From Melitaea cinxia (lineage: Eukaryota > Arthropoda > Insecta > Lepidoptera > Nymphalidae), in NCBI RefSeq assembly GCF_905220565.1, contig NC_059406.1, forward strand, positions 4,536,001-4,600,000: a DNA stretch of 64,000 nt, in the 5' to 3' direction. Numbering within the stretch: the first letter of the stretch is position 1; each line of letters begins with the position of its first letter. The position numbers and the translations under genes were made by a program. Positions 24,001-31,300 of this stretch are shown here, one piece after another. The notes under the pieces were generated by a model. That model was given only the letters and a program-made list of their open reading frames with translations, did no database searches and had not been told where the DNA came from.

Positions 24001-26716
24001 CGATTATCTCTTAAGACGTAACGACGTCGAACCATTTTTTGAAGAGATTGATCACTGGTGTCGAAAAGTGGATTTCCTTCGATAAAAATGTACGAAAGAG
24101 ATCGTAGTCAAAAGTCGGTCAAGCTGCACAGACTATCGCAAAATCCGGTTTATTATTACTATTTATTAAACAGACACACACCATCGATACATCATAAGAA
24201 CATTACAAGTAGTAATTCACAGTAAAACATACAATACAAAATGATTTGTCTTTTAAGGTGTATACAGCATTTATTATACAACAGTTAGTGAGCACATAGA
24301 GTTGACAGATATAAATCGATCAAAATAAAAGCATGGTTAAGTCTAATAAACAATCATACAATTCCAAAAATAGAGTACTGTTAATTTACCGATTTGTAAG
24401 CAACCAAACAAGTTTGACCAATTCTTTACAATCAATAGAAAAAAGATATCAATGTCGCCCCTTAACAATAATTCATTGTATGTTCCCATTAATCTGCTAA
24501 GAGCATCATATTTAATGTCTTTATATGCTCTCTTAACCAAATCGGAAACTTTCCAGGCAAGTGACGTAATTAAATCAGTGTGTTCTATAATTTAATTTTT
24601 TGGCTAGTATGACACCTAAATCACGTACAGACGGAGCAATATTTAGTATTGCATTATCAACTGCATAGCTCGAGCGGTTGATATTTCTCTCTTTTTTAAA
24701 CTTTATATAGATACTTTGAAGCATTTATGTTCTGCATCAATGAATTACTGAGTCTAAGTCTGTCTGCAGTGACCCAACATCGTCCTGGGTACTTACAGTA
24801 ATATGTATTGTTTTTTAGAGCTTTAAATCGTCTGCAAAAACAGAACATTGACTGTATTTGAAATGATTTGAGATGTCATTAATAAAAATAATGAACAAAA
24901 TAGGCTCCAAATGAGATCCCTGTGGAACTCCCGATGTCGAGAAATAAGAAAATGACTTATAACCCTGCAGCCACCCGCTGAGTTCTGTTGAATCATTAAG
25001 ATTTAATCCAGTTCAGAAGATTTCCATGAATTCCATAATATTTTATCGTGGCTCGCAAGAAGCTACCATTGCTGCGCCGCTGTGGAAGGGTACCATTCAT
25101 TATGAGCTTTTACTGCCGGGCATATCATCGATTCAGATTTCTACTGTCAACAGCTGATGAGACTTAAGCAAGAAATTGAGAATAACCAGATTTAATCAAC
25201 AGAAAAGGTTTGGTCTTTTATCACGACAACGCTCGACCAGATACGGCTTTAGCCACTCAAAAAAAAAAAAAATGAGAGAGTTTGACTGGGAAGTCTTAAT
25301 GCATCCACCATATAGTCTCAATCTTGCATCCTTAGATTCCCATCTGTTTCGGTTTCTTCGATATTCTTTAGCTAATGTAAAGTTAACATCAAGAGAGGAC
25401 TCTAAAAACTACTTGTCGCAGTTTTTTTCAAGGCAAGTTTTCGAACGAAATTTTACGTATATATTATAATCAATGTAAATAAATTCCTAGCAAAATCCTA
25501 CCTTGACTTTCTATATAAAATACGAAGAAAGTTTTTCCCTAACCTAACATTACAACTACAAATCTTATAATGAAGAAATAAGTAATAAAAATAAATAAAA
25601 TATTGGTTCGGTTCTGCGATCTCAGCAGAAAAACGCTAGTAATGATTGGTTAGTTATTACATTAAACCGGTCCGCTAGCTGTAGGCGACGGACTAACCGG
25701 ATCGTAATGTTAACGCCTATATTGCAGACGATCTAGTCCGGTACTGCGAAACGGGCGTGCCGTGGCGGCGGCACGAGACGAGCGCCCTGTGTGTGAGCAG
25801 CGCGCGCGGCGGGCTGGCTCGCGTGCGCGTCCCGGGCGGCGGGGCGGGCGTGCTGGCCGATGGCGCGCTCATAGCGCCACGCCTACTGCCCGCCGCGCTG
25901 CGACGCGCCGCCTCCTTCCTAGCGAGACGCGCGCGCCTCAACACGGACCTGTGAGTATTGTGTGTGTGCGTGTACGTCTGTGTGTGAGCAGCGCGCGCGG
26001 CGGGCTGGCTCGCGTGCGCGTCCCGGGCGGCGGGGCGGGCGTGCTGGCCGATGGCGCGCTCATAGCGCCACGCCTACTGCCCGCCGCGCTGCGACGCGCC
26101 GCCTCCTTCCTAGCGAGACGCGCGCGCCTCAATACGGATCTGTGAGTATTGTGTGTGTGCGTGTGCGTCTGTGTGTGAGCAGCGCGCGCGGCGGGCTGGC
26201 TCGCGTGCGCGTCCCGGGCGGCGGGGCGGGCGTGCTGGCCGATGGCGCGCTCATAGCGCCACGCCTACTGCCCGCCGCGCTGCGACGCGCCGCCTCCTTC
26301 CTAGTGAGACGCGCGCGCCTCAATACGGATCTGTGAGTATTGTGTGTGCGTGTGCGTGTAAACGTATAAGCATATACATATATGTAAATACACGTACGTA
26401 CGTGGACTTGGCGTGAACTCGTGGAGGCCTATGTTCAGCAGTGGACTGCGATAGGCAAAAGTGAGATTTGTTATTAATGTTAATGTGTCTTAGCACTATA
26501 CAGAAATTATAATGAGAATTTGTGTGCATGTAACGGGCTCGAAACATGGCATTTGCGTATGACTTGCTCAAACGTGTATAAATTTATATTAATCTCTGTT
26601 TCAGATATCAGCCGCCGCACGTGCGACGTCGTCACCTCATACAGGACATAGCGCAACAATTTAAAAAGGATTTGACCGAACCGGAACTTTTAGAGTCGTT
26701 ATTCAAGGCGCCGTAA
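1..26716 (+). CDS. RALGAPB: Ral GTPase-activating protein subunit beta (3' part of gene, 20 exons in window)
   Basis: This is the non-catalytic beta subunit of the RalGAP heterodimer, which in animals pairs with an alpha subunit to stimulate GTP hydrolysis by RalA/RalB. Exons are 1-41 (cut by the window edge), 126-203, 289-454, 1329-1538, 2057-2223, 3186-3281, 4186-4320, 6480-6701, 6953-7059, 7305-7467, 7984-8155, 17835-17964, 18290-18391, 18708-18913, 19995-20145, 20696-20820, 21691-21794, 22906-22992, 25728-25950 and 26605-26716. All junctions are GT-AG and phases agree, giving 931 residues and a TAA stop. Family landmarks are AGRAVALGTLC (exons 2/3), LELLSGLAK (7), HSRDLHS and VELGISGSK (8), TARLFLSHFGYL (13), GHAGWSGHV (15), LYWSDSTEEIAFVVP (16) and YQPPHVRRRH (20). 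The Rap/Ran-GAP-like region runs from exon 13 to exon 19. Vertebrate RALGAPB has about 1500 residues, so the N-terminal third lies upstream. Recognition is from memory of the family, not a search; exons 1 and 2 are the least certain. Confidence 0.9.
478..620 (+). repeat. tRNA-derived SINE in RalGAP intron 3
   Basis: The segment starts with an A-box-like stretch (CCCGTTGGCGCAGTTTG) and has a B box (GGTTCGATTCC) about 35 bp on, followed by CTGGGTGTAATG and an AT-rich tail. This is the head-and-tail layout of a tRNA-derived SINE. It begins about 25 bp after the exon 3 donor. No cloverleaf with a complete acceptor stem is visible, so it is not a tRNA gene. Confidence 0.6.
940..1285 (-). repeat. 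tRNA-derived SINE, reverse orientation
   Basis: On the minus strand this has a tRNA-like head (A-box-like TAGTGTAGTGGTGCG; B box GGGTTCGATTCC at about 1220) and the 3' body shared with the other SINE copies here (GCCTGTAATATCCCACT-type end at about 950). The body is the same family as the 4457, 22288 and 23648 copies, but the head differs, so it is a related subfamily. It lies in RalGAP intron 3. Confidence 0.65.
2340..3180. other. AT-rich intron without recognised feature
   Basis: This is intron 5 of the RalGAP-beta gene. It is AT-rich with many stops in all frames. I saw no coding exon or clear transposon in it. Confidence 0.5.
3290..4180. other. AT-rich intron without recognised feature
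   Basis: Intron 6 of the RalGAP-beta gene is AT-rich, with short poly-T/A runs. The only long open stretch (3613-3828) is hydrophobic and AT-driven and shows no family match, so I do not call it a gene. Confidence 0.5.
4457..4800 (-). mobile_element. full-length tRNA-derived SINE with 11-bp target-site duplication
   Basis: The minus strand reads from a tRNA-like head (TTGGCGCAACGGTTACAGCC, then B box GGTTCGATCCC) to a 3' end in GGGATATTACAGGCTGAAGCG-like sequence. It is flanked by an 11-bp direct repeat, TGAGTAATGAT, at 4446-4456 and 4801-4811. This is the expected footprint of LINE-driven retroposition, so both ends are fixed. It lies in RalGAP intron 7. Confidence 0.85.
4857..6060 (+). repeat. 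dispersed AACCGACTTC-type repeat, split by a mariner
   Basis: The copy begins with an AACCGACTT-like end at about 4860, then the family's typical wording (AATTACATCGACAAGTA). It resumes after the mariner at 5811 with CAATGTAGATAG and the block 'GATCACAATCAAATTTAAAC...GGGACC' (two short pieces). Other copies are near 6230, 20222, 27750, 33145, 52984 and 59970. The better-preserved 52984 copy ends in the reverse complement of its start, suggesting terminal inverted repeats. Confidence 0.6.
4889..5808 (-). mobile_element. mariner-family element, degenerate and internally deleted
   Basis: The inverted ends share GTTCGTGGAATGGA-type sequence at about 4905 and 5785, flanked by TA dinucleotides at 4887-4888 and 5809-5810, as expected for Tc1/mariner. 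The minus strand carries a transposase remnant starting near 5642. It includes a helix-turn-helix region, the first catalytic Asp in TGDETWIHHFE and the second in LVFWD. Two stops interrupt it in the N-terminal part. The C-terminal third with the third catalytic Asp is missing between about 4965 and the terminal repeat. It cannot make a working transposase. Confidence 0.85.
6225..6390 (-). repeat. second copy of the AACCGACTTC-type repeat, inverted relative to 4857
   Basis: On the minus strand this reads the same start (AAACCGACTTCAATTATATC) followed by the shared GATTTCTCTGGGAT block. It faces the copy at 4857-6060, so the two form a large inverted pair inside RalGAP intron 7. Confidence 0.55.
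6765..6945 (+). repeat. LINE 3'-UTR-like fragment
   Basis: A stretch containing GCTATCGCTAAACAGCGATC and an AGAGGAGAT block matches the reverse complement of nothing nearby, but is directly repeated at about 39119-39190 at the 3' end of a minus-strand LINE. It sits in the 250-bp RalGAP intron 8 and ends just before the exon 9 acceptor. Confidence 0.5.
8168..8262 (+). repeat. CA/CACACG microsatellite
   Basis: A run of CACACA with CATG/CTAC interruptions starts just after the exon 11 donor. A shorter similar run lies at about 17692-17735 near the other end of the same intron. Confidence 0.85.
8446..9349 (+). mobile_element. R1-clade LINE, 5' fragment (gag-like tail and endonuclease)
   Basis: A short coiled-coil open stretch (8446-8748) resembles the end of an R1-type first ORF. 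It is followed by an APE-type endonuclease segment with the R1-clade landmarks YAPTS, AGDINSWAVDW, FVDLTFVS and YTASDQNVILWEI (8881-9322). Part of the endonuclease N-terminus is frameshifted. The reading frame continues after the Jockey insertion at 16839. It lies outside rDNA, so either it is a non-site-specific relative of R1 or a stray copy. Confidence 0.75.
9350..9529 (-). mobile_element. 3' end of a minus-strand Jockey-clade LINE, cut off by the LTR element
   Basis: Seven TTTA units at the left edge are the complement of an AATAAA-type LINE tail. The remainder is untranslated sequence. The rest of the element is at 14434-16832. The LTR retrotransposon inserted between them, with TATC on both sides. 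Confidence 0.7.
9530..10002 (+). repeat. 5' long terminal repeat
   Basis: This 473-bp LTR is bounded by TG...CA and contains short palindromic ATCGATAT blocks at about 9625-9650. The 106-codon open stretch inside it recurs identically in the other LTR and is not treated as a gene. Confidence 0.92.
10024..10878 (+). CDS. gag: Gag polyprotein of the Ty3-type element
   Basis: This is the structural polyprotein of the element, forming the capsid-like particle. The first ATG after the 5' LTR is at 10024; the frame is open from 10006. About 284 codons end in a zinc-knuckle-like motif CWYHSKFGEKAHDC near the C-terminus, preceded by an Arg/Ser-rich basic stretch typical of a nucleocapsid. The last 40 bases overlap pol in the -1 frame and contain a slippery heptamer at 10854-10860. 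The ORF is intact. Confidence 0.85.
   Translation: MKDEFSDASESTPGRSDGQASKTPIDVFKVGVRVPPFWAEEPEIWFAQVEGQFAISGITNDLTKFNYVIGHLDNQYSREMKDIIIKPPATDKYEKLKCELIKRLCASNEKKMKQLLMHEELGDRKPSQFLRHLRDLAGPNVPDDLLQTIWISRLPHGVQTVLAGQPARTSLEDLSDLADRVNELASSVPRVAAVAEGIPSSVIADLTREVAELRKQFQQMTSERSRKPQRNSRGSRRNRSRSRQRSDSNYRKHPFCWYHSKFGEKAHDCIRPCDYKSGNPKGSR
10839..13940 (+). CDS. pol: Pol polyprotein of the Ty3-type element (protease, RT, RNase H, integrase)
   Basis: The long frame encodes, in order: an aspartic protease with FLVDTGSDLCVYP near its start; reverse transcriptase with the palm motif YLDDFLIYS; RNase H with SDASDKAIGA and YTDHKPI; and integrase with a zinc-binding H-H-C-C start (ending CTQCQRAK) and a DDE core (IHIDLVGPL, VTDRGTQFE, GLVERFHRQ). 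This order is the Ty3 arrangement. Expression most likely uses -1 ribosomal frameshifting from gag, because the two frames overlap by 40 bases and the overlap holds GGGAAAC. The frame is uninterrupted, so this copy may be competent for copying itself. The frame has no need of its own ATG. Confidence 0.9.
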   Translation: MRLQVGKPQGQSIMAADDCPSTSSTGRLFVTDRASKMQFLVDTGSDLCVYPRSTLRERRARTSYTLCAANGSNIATYGYITLNLDLSLRRNFVWRFVVADVTKPIIGVDFLNFYGLIVDCRNKRLIDNLTSVSAIATIAKCKDVSSVKVVTGETRYHKILDEFPEITRPAGKHHITPHNTIHHIRTTPGPPVATPPRRLAPDKLKIAKREFDAMLASGIARPSESPWSSPLHLAPKKNNGWRPCGDYRKLNARTIPDRYPIRHIHDFTHNVAGCKVFSTLDLEKAYNQIPVSPEDIPKTAITTPFGLYEFPYMTFGLRNAGQTFQRFVDEVTRGLDFVYSYLDDFLIYSRSQGEHEEHLRAVFTRLKEYGMLVNTSKCVFGEEEVTFLGYRISASGCKPLDSKVQAVRDFPLPTNIRQLRRFLGMLNFYRRFLPRAAQIQAPLHALLTGSAKGSQPVTLAGDSLAAFKACKESLSNAALLAHPECSAKLAVVSDASDKAIGAVLQQFRDGAWEPLAFFSRKLTPSQTKYSPYDRELLAVYEAVKYFRHMLEARHFIIYTDHKPISFAFHERKANCSPRQYRYLDFISQFTTDIRHISGKDNVVADTLSRIDELAAPPSFESLAESQTSDAELQTLLQGGSSLQLQKLQVPGSPVSLYCDVSTPITRPYVPKIHRRSVFTSLHSLSHPGASASAKLVSERFVWPGIRKDCREWTRACTQCQRAKVTRHVTAPLGTFNLPRARFKHIHIDLVGPLPSSCGYRYCLTAVDRFTRWPEVTPIADITAETVAKALLSTWIARFGCPVDIVTDRGTQFESALFKCLAQLTGFEHKRTTAYHPSCNGLVERFHRQLKAAIVCHANDRWTESLPWVLLGVRSAFKQDLQASSAELVYGEPLRLPGEFFVPTSVGTTDIADFSARLRNFVRNLRPVPSSNHGKPRIFVFKELSTCSHVFLREDAPRGSLQPAYSGPYKVLCQGDKVFKILLNNKEKTVSIDRLKPAFTLSDHAAGEPPTPVIRPDYVTRYGRKVRFPDFYHP
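10854..10899 (+). promoter_or_regulatory. probable -1 ribosomal frameshift signal between gag and pol
   Basis: GGGAAAC (10854-10860) is phased in the gag frame as G-GGA-AAC, the X-XXY-YYZ arrangement needed for a -1 slip. Three bases on, AAGGGCAGTCG (10864-10874) pairs with CGATTGCCCTT (10889-10899). The stem is 11 bp with one G-T wobble and a 14-base loop. The 3-base spacer is shorter than usual. Confidence 0.7.
13961..14433 (+). repeat. 3' long terminal repeat
   Basis: This is an identical copy of the 5' LTR by eye, following the purine tract. TATC, the duplicated target site, follows at 14434-14437. Confidence 0.92.
14434..16832 (-). mobile_element. Jockey-clade LINE, 5'-truncated, with open reverse transcriptase ORF
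   Basis: The minus strand has an open frame of about 780 codons (14479-16833). It starts in the C-terminal part of an endonuclease (VPIDHHHGALTIDL) and contains a full RT: GPDKLPAHFLK, NYRPISKLCILAKMLEKI, YTDYSKAFDRI, PSGVPQGSLLGPLLF and the catalytic FADD (LCFADDMKIFAK). It has no start codon of its own and lacks most of the endonuclease, so it is a 5'-truncated copy. Its 3' UTR is at 9350-9529. The whole LINE is flanked by ATCTAA at 9344-9349 and 16833-16838, a likely target-site duplication inside the R1-like LINE. Confidence 0.85.
16839..17445 (+). mobile_element. R1-clade LINE, 3' fragment (linker and start of reverse transcriptase)
   Basis: After the Jockey insertion the R1 frame continues: VGWKVKSFDASALMVAL, then, after stops and frameshifts, CMLDTVGKIFERI, ADNQYGF and LALDIKNAFNSAN (17118-17355). 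These are R1-clade RT motifs. The fragment ends soon after NGPREYRITG, before the catalytic YADD block, so it is a dead truncated copy. Confidence 0.75.
19020..19994. other. AT-rich intron with C homopolymers
   Basis: Intron 14 of RalGAP-beta. Two poly-C runs (about 19652 and 19931) stand out in otherwise AT-rich DNA. No transposon was recognised. Confidence 0.5.
20222..20485 (+). repeat. copy of the AACCGACTTC-type repeat
   Basis: This shows the family order ATCGACCTTAATTACATTTA, then a TAATACGACGTA block, AAATTTAAATGAAACCACATG, CTTTCGATTAAAA, and an end in CCTTCTCCTTTTTCGAGTCG, close to the inverted terminus of other copies. It lies in RalGAP intron 15. Confidence 0.55.
20851..21236 (+). 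mobile_element. MITE with inverted ends, TTA(G) target duplication
   Basis: The left end (TTCAAGTATTACGTAAC, from 20858) and right end (GTTACGTAATACTTGAAC, to 21230) are inverted copies. TTAG lies on both outer sides (20847-20850 and 21237-21240). About 390 bp, no coding capacity, several more GTTACG/CGTTAC repeats inside. A 3-bp TTA duplication would fit a PIF/Harbinger-type origin. It starts 27 bp after the exon 16 donor. Confidence 0.75.
21825..22150. repeat. GC-rich unclassified repeat in RalGAP intron 17
   Basis: A GC-rich stretch with many GGCC/CCGG words stands out from the AT-rich introns around it. It has no convincing reading frame. It looks like the 5' part of a LINE or SINE relative, but I cannot name it. 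Confidence 0.35.
22288..22638 (+). mobile_element. full-length tRNA-derived SINE with 12-bp target-site duplication
   Basis: The head is GTTGGCGCAACGGTTACAGC with B box GGGTTCGATCCCC; the body ends in GGGATATTACAGGCTGAAGC. TAATGAAACAAA flanks it at 22276-22287 and 22639-22650. It is the same family as the 4457-4800 copy, in the opposite orientation. Confidence 0.88.
23648..23926 (+). mobile_element. truncated/rearranged SINE inside the mariner, 8-bp target duplication
   Basis: The head GTTGGCGCTACGGTCATATC and B-box region GGTTGCGGGTTCGATGCC lead into a shortened body ending ATTACAGGCTGAAGC. TATACAAA flanks it at 23640-23647 and 23927-23934. It splits the mariner transposase remnant cleanly. 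Confidence 0.8.
24140..25012 (-). mobile_element. Jockey-clade LINE 3' fragment inside the mariner
   Basis: On the minus strand, decayed RT motifs are readable near the right end: SGVPQGSHLEPILFII and FADDLKL. The rest is a degraded thumb region. Stops are frequent. The mariner sequence resumes at about 25012. Confidence 0.65.
25787..26350 (+). repeat. 191-bp tandem triplication of exon 19 plus its donor
   Basis: Three head-to-tail copies start at 25787, 25978 and 26169 with a period of 191 bp. Each holds the last 164 bp of RalGAP-beta exon 19, the GTGAGT donor and about 27 bp of intron. Copies differ at only a few bases (for example AACACGGACCT in copy 1, AATACGGATCT in copies 2 and 3). Only the first donor (25951) keeps the reading frame; reading through it meets TGA at once. 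Copies 2 and 3 are therefore called intronic. Confidence 0.9.
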
Positions 26717-26840
26717 ATTACTTATTACCGTTAAGTTATGTGTTCTTATATGGCTATGATGTATGTATTTCTTGTTTGCGAGTACAGTCCCTAAAATTAA
26801 AATTTAACAATTTGATACAGAAGTGCTAAAGTATTTAAGT

Positions 26841-26846
26841 AATAAA
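26841..26846 (+). terminator. candidate polyadenylation signal of RalGAP-beta
   Basis: AATAAA lies about 125 bp after the stop codon. Other AATAAA/AATAAT words follow further down, so the used site is uncertain. Confidence 0.4.
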
Positions 26847-26849
26847 AGA

Positions 26850-28340
26850 CACAAGAAGTTGATTAATGTTGCTTACTAGGATTTGATGCACAAAACACCG
26901 CGTGCCAAACATGATTTATATGGATGTAAAAAACAAAATAGACCAAACAACAAACAGACAGACAGAAAGACAAAAATTGTTAATAAATGTTGTTTTGGTA
27001 TATATAAGTATATCGTGTATACATCCATATGAATTTAGTAAAAAGCGGTTATTTTAATATTAAAAACAGACACTCCAATTCTATTTATTTGTGTAGAAGT
27101 AAAGTTCCACTTAGGTTTATACTTAATACTTTTATTCTAATTATTGTAACAGTAATGTAATTATTGTAACCTATTCATTATTTCAGTATTAATACATTAT
27201 CACAGATCTGAAAATATTGTACCTAGATAGTAATGGAAAATAAAATTTAAATTGTAATCATAATTTTAAGACTGAATTTATTCTAGTTTAAATTTTAAAA
27301 ACATTATTAATATAATAAAAATCTAACATTTCAATATGTATTATTTATTAAAATTTATGTTGTTGTACTTATTGAATTTATATTTATTAAAGCAAGTTCT
27401 AAAAGTTTGTACATTTTTTTTTTTCTATACTAAGCAAAGCCTCGTACAACTTTATTTGGTATCGTTTGCTTGATCTAAAAGAGACGCAAACAAATGCTAA
27501 GTGGATACCCAAGTGTAGATTAAGGTTGCTCTTATAATTTTTACAAAAAGTACTCCAAAAAGATCGAAATGAATGAAAAAAAAAATTTTACGAATACGAC
27601 TTCTAGTAAAAAATATTTACTTGCAATACCTTATAATATACTGATAACTTTCCTTCTGAGCTAATCAGCTAAGTATCACGAACTAAATGTGCAATTTCCA
27701 CGCGGTACCTTGCTTGGTGTGCACCCTATAATCATTTTAATTGCTGCAAACGATAAAAAAATACTTTAATTACACAGAAAAGTAATATGATGTAACTGGG
27801 TGATAAAACAGTCAATTAAATACGTAGAATTGGGGATAACCCAAAAATATTCGTCAGATTTCGATCGTATTTAAATAGGACCAACGTAACATCTTTTTAT
27901 TAAAAAAGAATCATCAAAATCGATGTCCCAGTGAGAAGTCATGAAGTTACGACACATGTACAAAAAAAGAAACAGTCGAATTGAAAACTACTTTTTTGAA
28001 GTAGCTTAAAAATTTATAGTAATAGCGTGAGTAACAGCATTTCGTTCGGTAAAAGACAAATCATATCCTGACAATCACTAAACATATTTTTTTCGGAGTG
28101 TTTTTTTAAAACGACAAATGAGATTTTATAATTAATCAGCCTATTTAACCTTTGCGGCTACTTTAAAACCAATAAAAATGGACACATTCTCATTTTGATT
28201 ACACTGTCAAAAATAAAATTCAACATGTCTATTTAAAATTTACAATTTCGTAGACGGTTTTGGCAATTTGTGTTTTTGTAGGAATATTCTATATTTTCCT
28301 TTTAAACTATTTGATTTTGTTTATATTAAATCTGTGGTTA
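26850..28340. other. intergenic AT-rich DNA with a degraded AACCGACTTC-type repeat
   Basis: No gene is seen. The part from about 27750 to 28000 follows the AACCGACTTC family (TACTTTAATTACACAG, ATTTAAATAGGACC, CTACTTTTTTGAAGTAGCTT). The remainder is AT-rich and unassigned and must hold the 5' region of the next gene. Confidence 0.5.
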
Positions 28341-28346
28341 GAACCT

Positions 28347-31300
28347 ATGTTAATAAATCGTGTTAAAGAGGAACACGACGGAATGGTCCAAGGAGAAGAA
28401 ATTCTAGACGTAGACGATAGTTTAGGAGAATACCACACTGCTCATGAGCTATTCGATATAATGGCCAAAAATCACTCACATAGTCTTGACGGTAAGTATA
28501 ATAACTTTTATCTACCATAAGGAATGAAGGTAATTATGTACAATCGAGGAGTGTAATTTAACCCTAACCTATCTAACTTAAGAAGTACAACGTTTAACGA
28601 CAGTTTCGTTTAACAAAAAAAATAAAAAAATAACCCTAACCTATCTAACTTAAAAAGTAAAACGTTTAACGACAGTTTCGTTACACAAAAAAAAAATAAC
28701 CCTAACCTATCCATAAATTACACTCCTCGATTGTACAAAATATCCGGAATGAATAAGTTAGAATAAATAAAAGTAAATATTCATCGTACTTTCAGTCTTC
28801 GATAGTAAGATGTTCACACCGCGGGATTTAGTTATTTTGTACGAAAATATTGATCTGGGAACAAAACTGATGTCAGTTAACAATGATGCAAGAAATAAGG
28901 CTATTAATAAAGCACCAAATCAATATGTTGAAACGATAATATACAACGATGACCAATCTGACGATTCAGATATTTATGAAATTTACAGCAATGAAGATCT
29001 GCGTAACGTTTTTACTGTTAACAATGAAAGAATAAATCTATTAGGTGACATACCCTCGTTTGAAAATACACTTTGCCATAAATTTGGTAATATACATATG
29101 AAGAAATCAGATTTTTCAAATGGAAATAAAAACCATTATTTATTCAAAGATTCATATATTAAAGAACAATTACAAAGTTTTCATGCAATGACTAATTCAA
29201 AACAATCTGATAGTTCAGTACTTCCAACATCACTGTTAGATTATATATGCAGTAAACGCCTCGATGATAACTACAACTTTTATATGGACAATGTAATCAG
29301 TTACGTTCAAAACACTATTGAACAACTAAAACGTATAAGTAACGGAGATTATTTAACTGACAGAGTTAAAGAAAAGTGGAGAGAAGTTGAAAATACGAAT
29401 AATAATACAAATAATATTGATAACGTTATAGCTTTATCAAGAACACAAAATGTCCCTTTACCGTTCGTAGGAAAAATAAGTGCTCTAAAGAGTACTTGGG
29501 ACGAAATAGTTCATTCTGAAATGGACGTTAGGTGTCTGACAAAACTTTTAGAGAAAAAAATTATTGTGGAAGTTCCGAAAATACTTTGTGGTTCTTATGG
29601 ATTTCTTAGTAAGCATTTTAAGGATAATCTCACTCTAAGTTGCAGTACAGTCAAGAATCTAACCACTGATAAGGTTAAAGATCGAAATGCCGATATGGTT
29701 GTCTTAAAATTACAAAAACCTGAGACTGGTCTTGTTATTCCTAATACTGATTCCCTTATAGTTCTGAAAACTTTAGCACCATCTATTGCAAAAAATGGTA
29801 ACGTATGGTTTGTTTATAAGTTATTATAGAATTAAAAAAGTTCAATATTTAAATTATTAAGCGTATTTTAAAAAGGTTTCCTGGCTACCTATACTGGATA
29901 ATATTAAATATAAGTAGGTACTAATGTAAGTATAGCTATGAATAAAAAGTATTAATGACATTTAATAATTACACAGTCCTAAAAAAATGTGTTCTGTACC
30001 TTTGTCCAGATACATCTAGGGTTATTTATTTCGATGCGCTGCTTTTGCGATTTCAAGAGGTTTTTTGCAATTTACTCTAAATTTAGAGGGCTGACAAGGC
30101 CACCCAACTTCGTATTTGGATTATTGCATACATCTATATAAATAGAAATCAATGTTGCTAAGCGCATAACTTGAGAATGACTGGACCAATTTGGCTAATT
30201 TATTTTTTGGTATGTTCCTTAAAGCCCACAGAAGGTTTTAAAACAAAAAGAAAAAATATTCTTACTATTACTACTAACTTTTGACAGAACGAAGTAAGCT
30301 AATAAAAAAAAAAAAAAAAAAAATTGCATTTTTTTTTTGTTATTTTAGTCATTTTTTGCGGTTTTTTGGAACTTGCATTAGGGGATGTAGAGACCAAACG
30401 AACCCTAAATTGAGATTCAACGCATCGAAATACATAACCATGAGTCTGTTCAAAGGTACAGAGAGCCTTTTTTGGGGTCAGTGTTATTATTAATAAATAT
30501 TTTAATTTTAGATTCGCTTCAAAATAACATTTTTGCATTGCATTTTAACGAAGTATACGGTAATAAAGAAAAACCTAAAATTATTGAATTAGAAGGTAAT
30601 GAGAAAGAAAACACTGAAAAAAATGTTACATCAAATCAGATTTCTGTTGTGGAAGAAACAAGTCAAAATCTTGGGCCGTATAATATTCGTGAGATAAATG
30701 AAGATTTGAACTTGTTACCTACAGACGAACTTGGTTACGCTATTCGTCAGTTAAACATACAATCGTCCGTATTAGAAGAAAGTGAAGTTTGTTCTTTTAA
30801 GAAAAAGAAATCCCCTACAAGAGTCAGAATAAAATCACCCTATGAAAATAAGTCACATATTTTAGATGAAAGAAAGAGGAAAAGACTGTTAGAGATTAGG
30901 GAAAAGAGAGAAAAGAAAAAGTTAGCAATGAATGAAAATTGTAAAATAACAAAACACAAATATGCTAAAGGTGCTGTAATGGCCCAGTCATCTAATTCTG
31001 TTACGAAATTATCAATCACAAATAAATCTTTCTATAATTCAATATACGGACAAACTAATACCGCTAATAAAAATTATAGAAACATTATTAAAGAACAAAA
31101 ACAAGACAATATTCCTGGTATAGATTTTCAGCAGTGTGAAGAAGAATTGAAAAAAGAATCGTCAATAATATCATCAGGAAAAGATAGTATTAAATACATT
31201 AATCGAAGCTACTACTTAGATGACGCGGATACAGAAATAACACACCTACAAATGAAACCAAACAGTATTCAAGACGATATAAATGAGATATTAACACCAT

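Larger units (their letters stand above)
23149..25548 (+). mobile_element. second mariner-family element, decayed, split by a SINE and a LINE fragment
   Basis: The left end (TAGGTTGGGAAAAAAGTC, about 23149) and right end (complement of TTAGGTTAGGGAAAAACTTT, about 25520-25548) are inverted. Between them is a transposase remnant: HNWFKHF, YDIVGDLRIDHKTV, then after the SINE RMPYELNERNLMDSV, and after the LINE fragment a C-terminal part with MHPPYSLNLASLDSHLF. Multiple stops and frameshifts make it inactive. It fills most of RalGAP intron 18. The ends match the cecropia-type mariner family as I remember it. Confidence 0.8.

Noticed and set aside
25951..26336. Open stretches across repeat copies 2 and 3 of exon 19, as a possible separate gene or extended exon.
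   Set aside because: The 191-bp period shifts the frame between copies, and the true frame meets TGA right after the first donor. These are shadows of duplicated exon DNA.
28260..28346. Upstream in-frame hydrophobic extension of the 1747-residue protein as a signal anchor.
   Set aside because: It has no ATG (it would begin with TTG) and looks like translated AT-rich DNA. The first ATG after the in-frame stop is at 28347.
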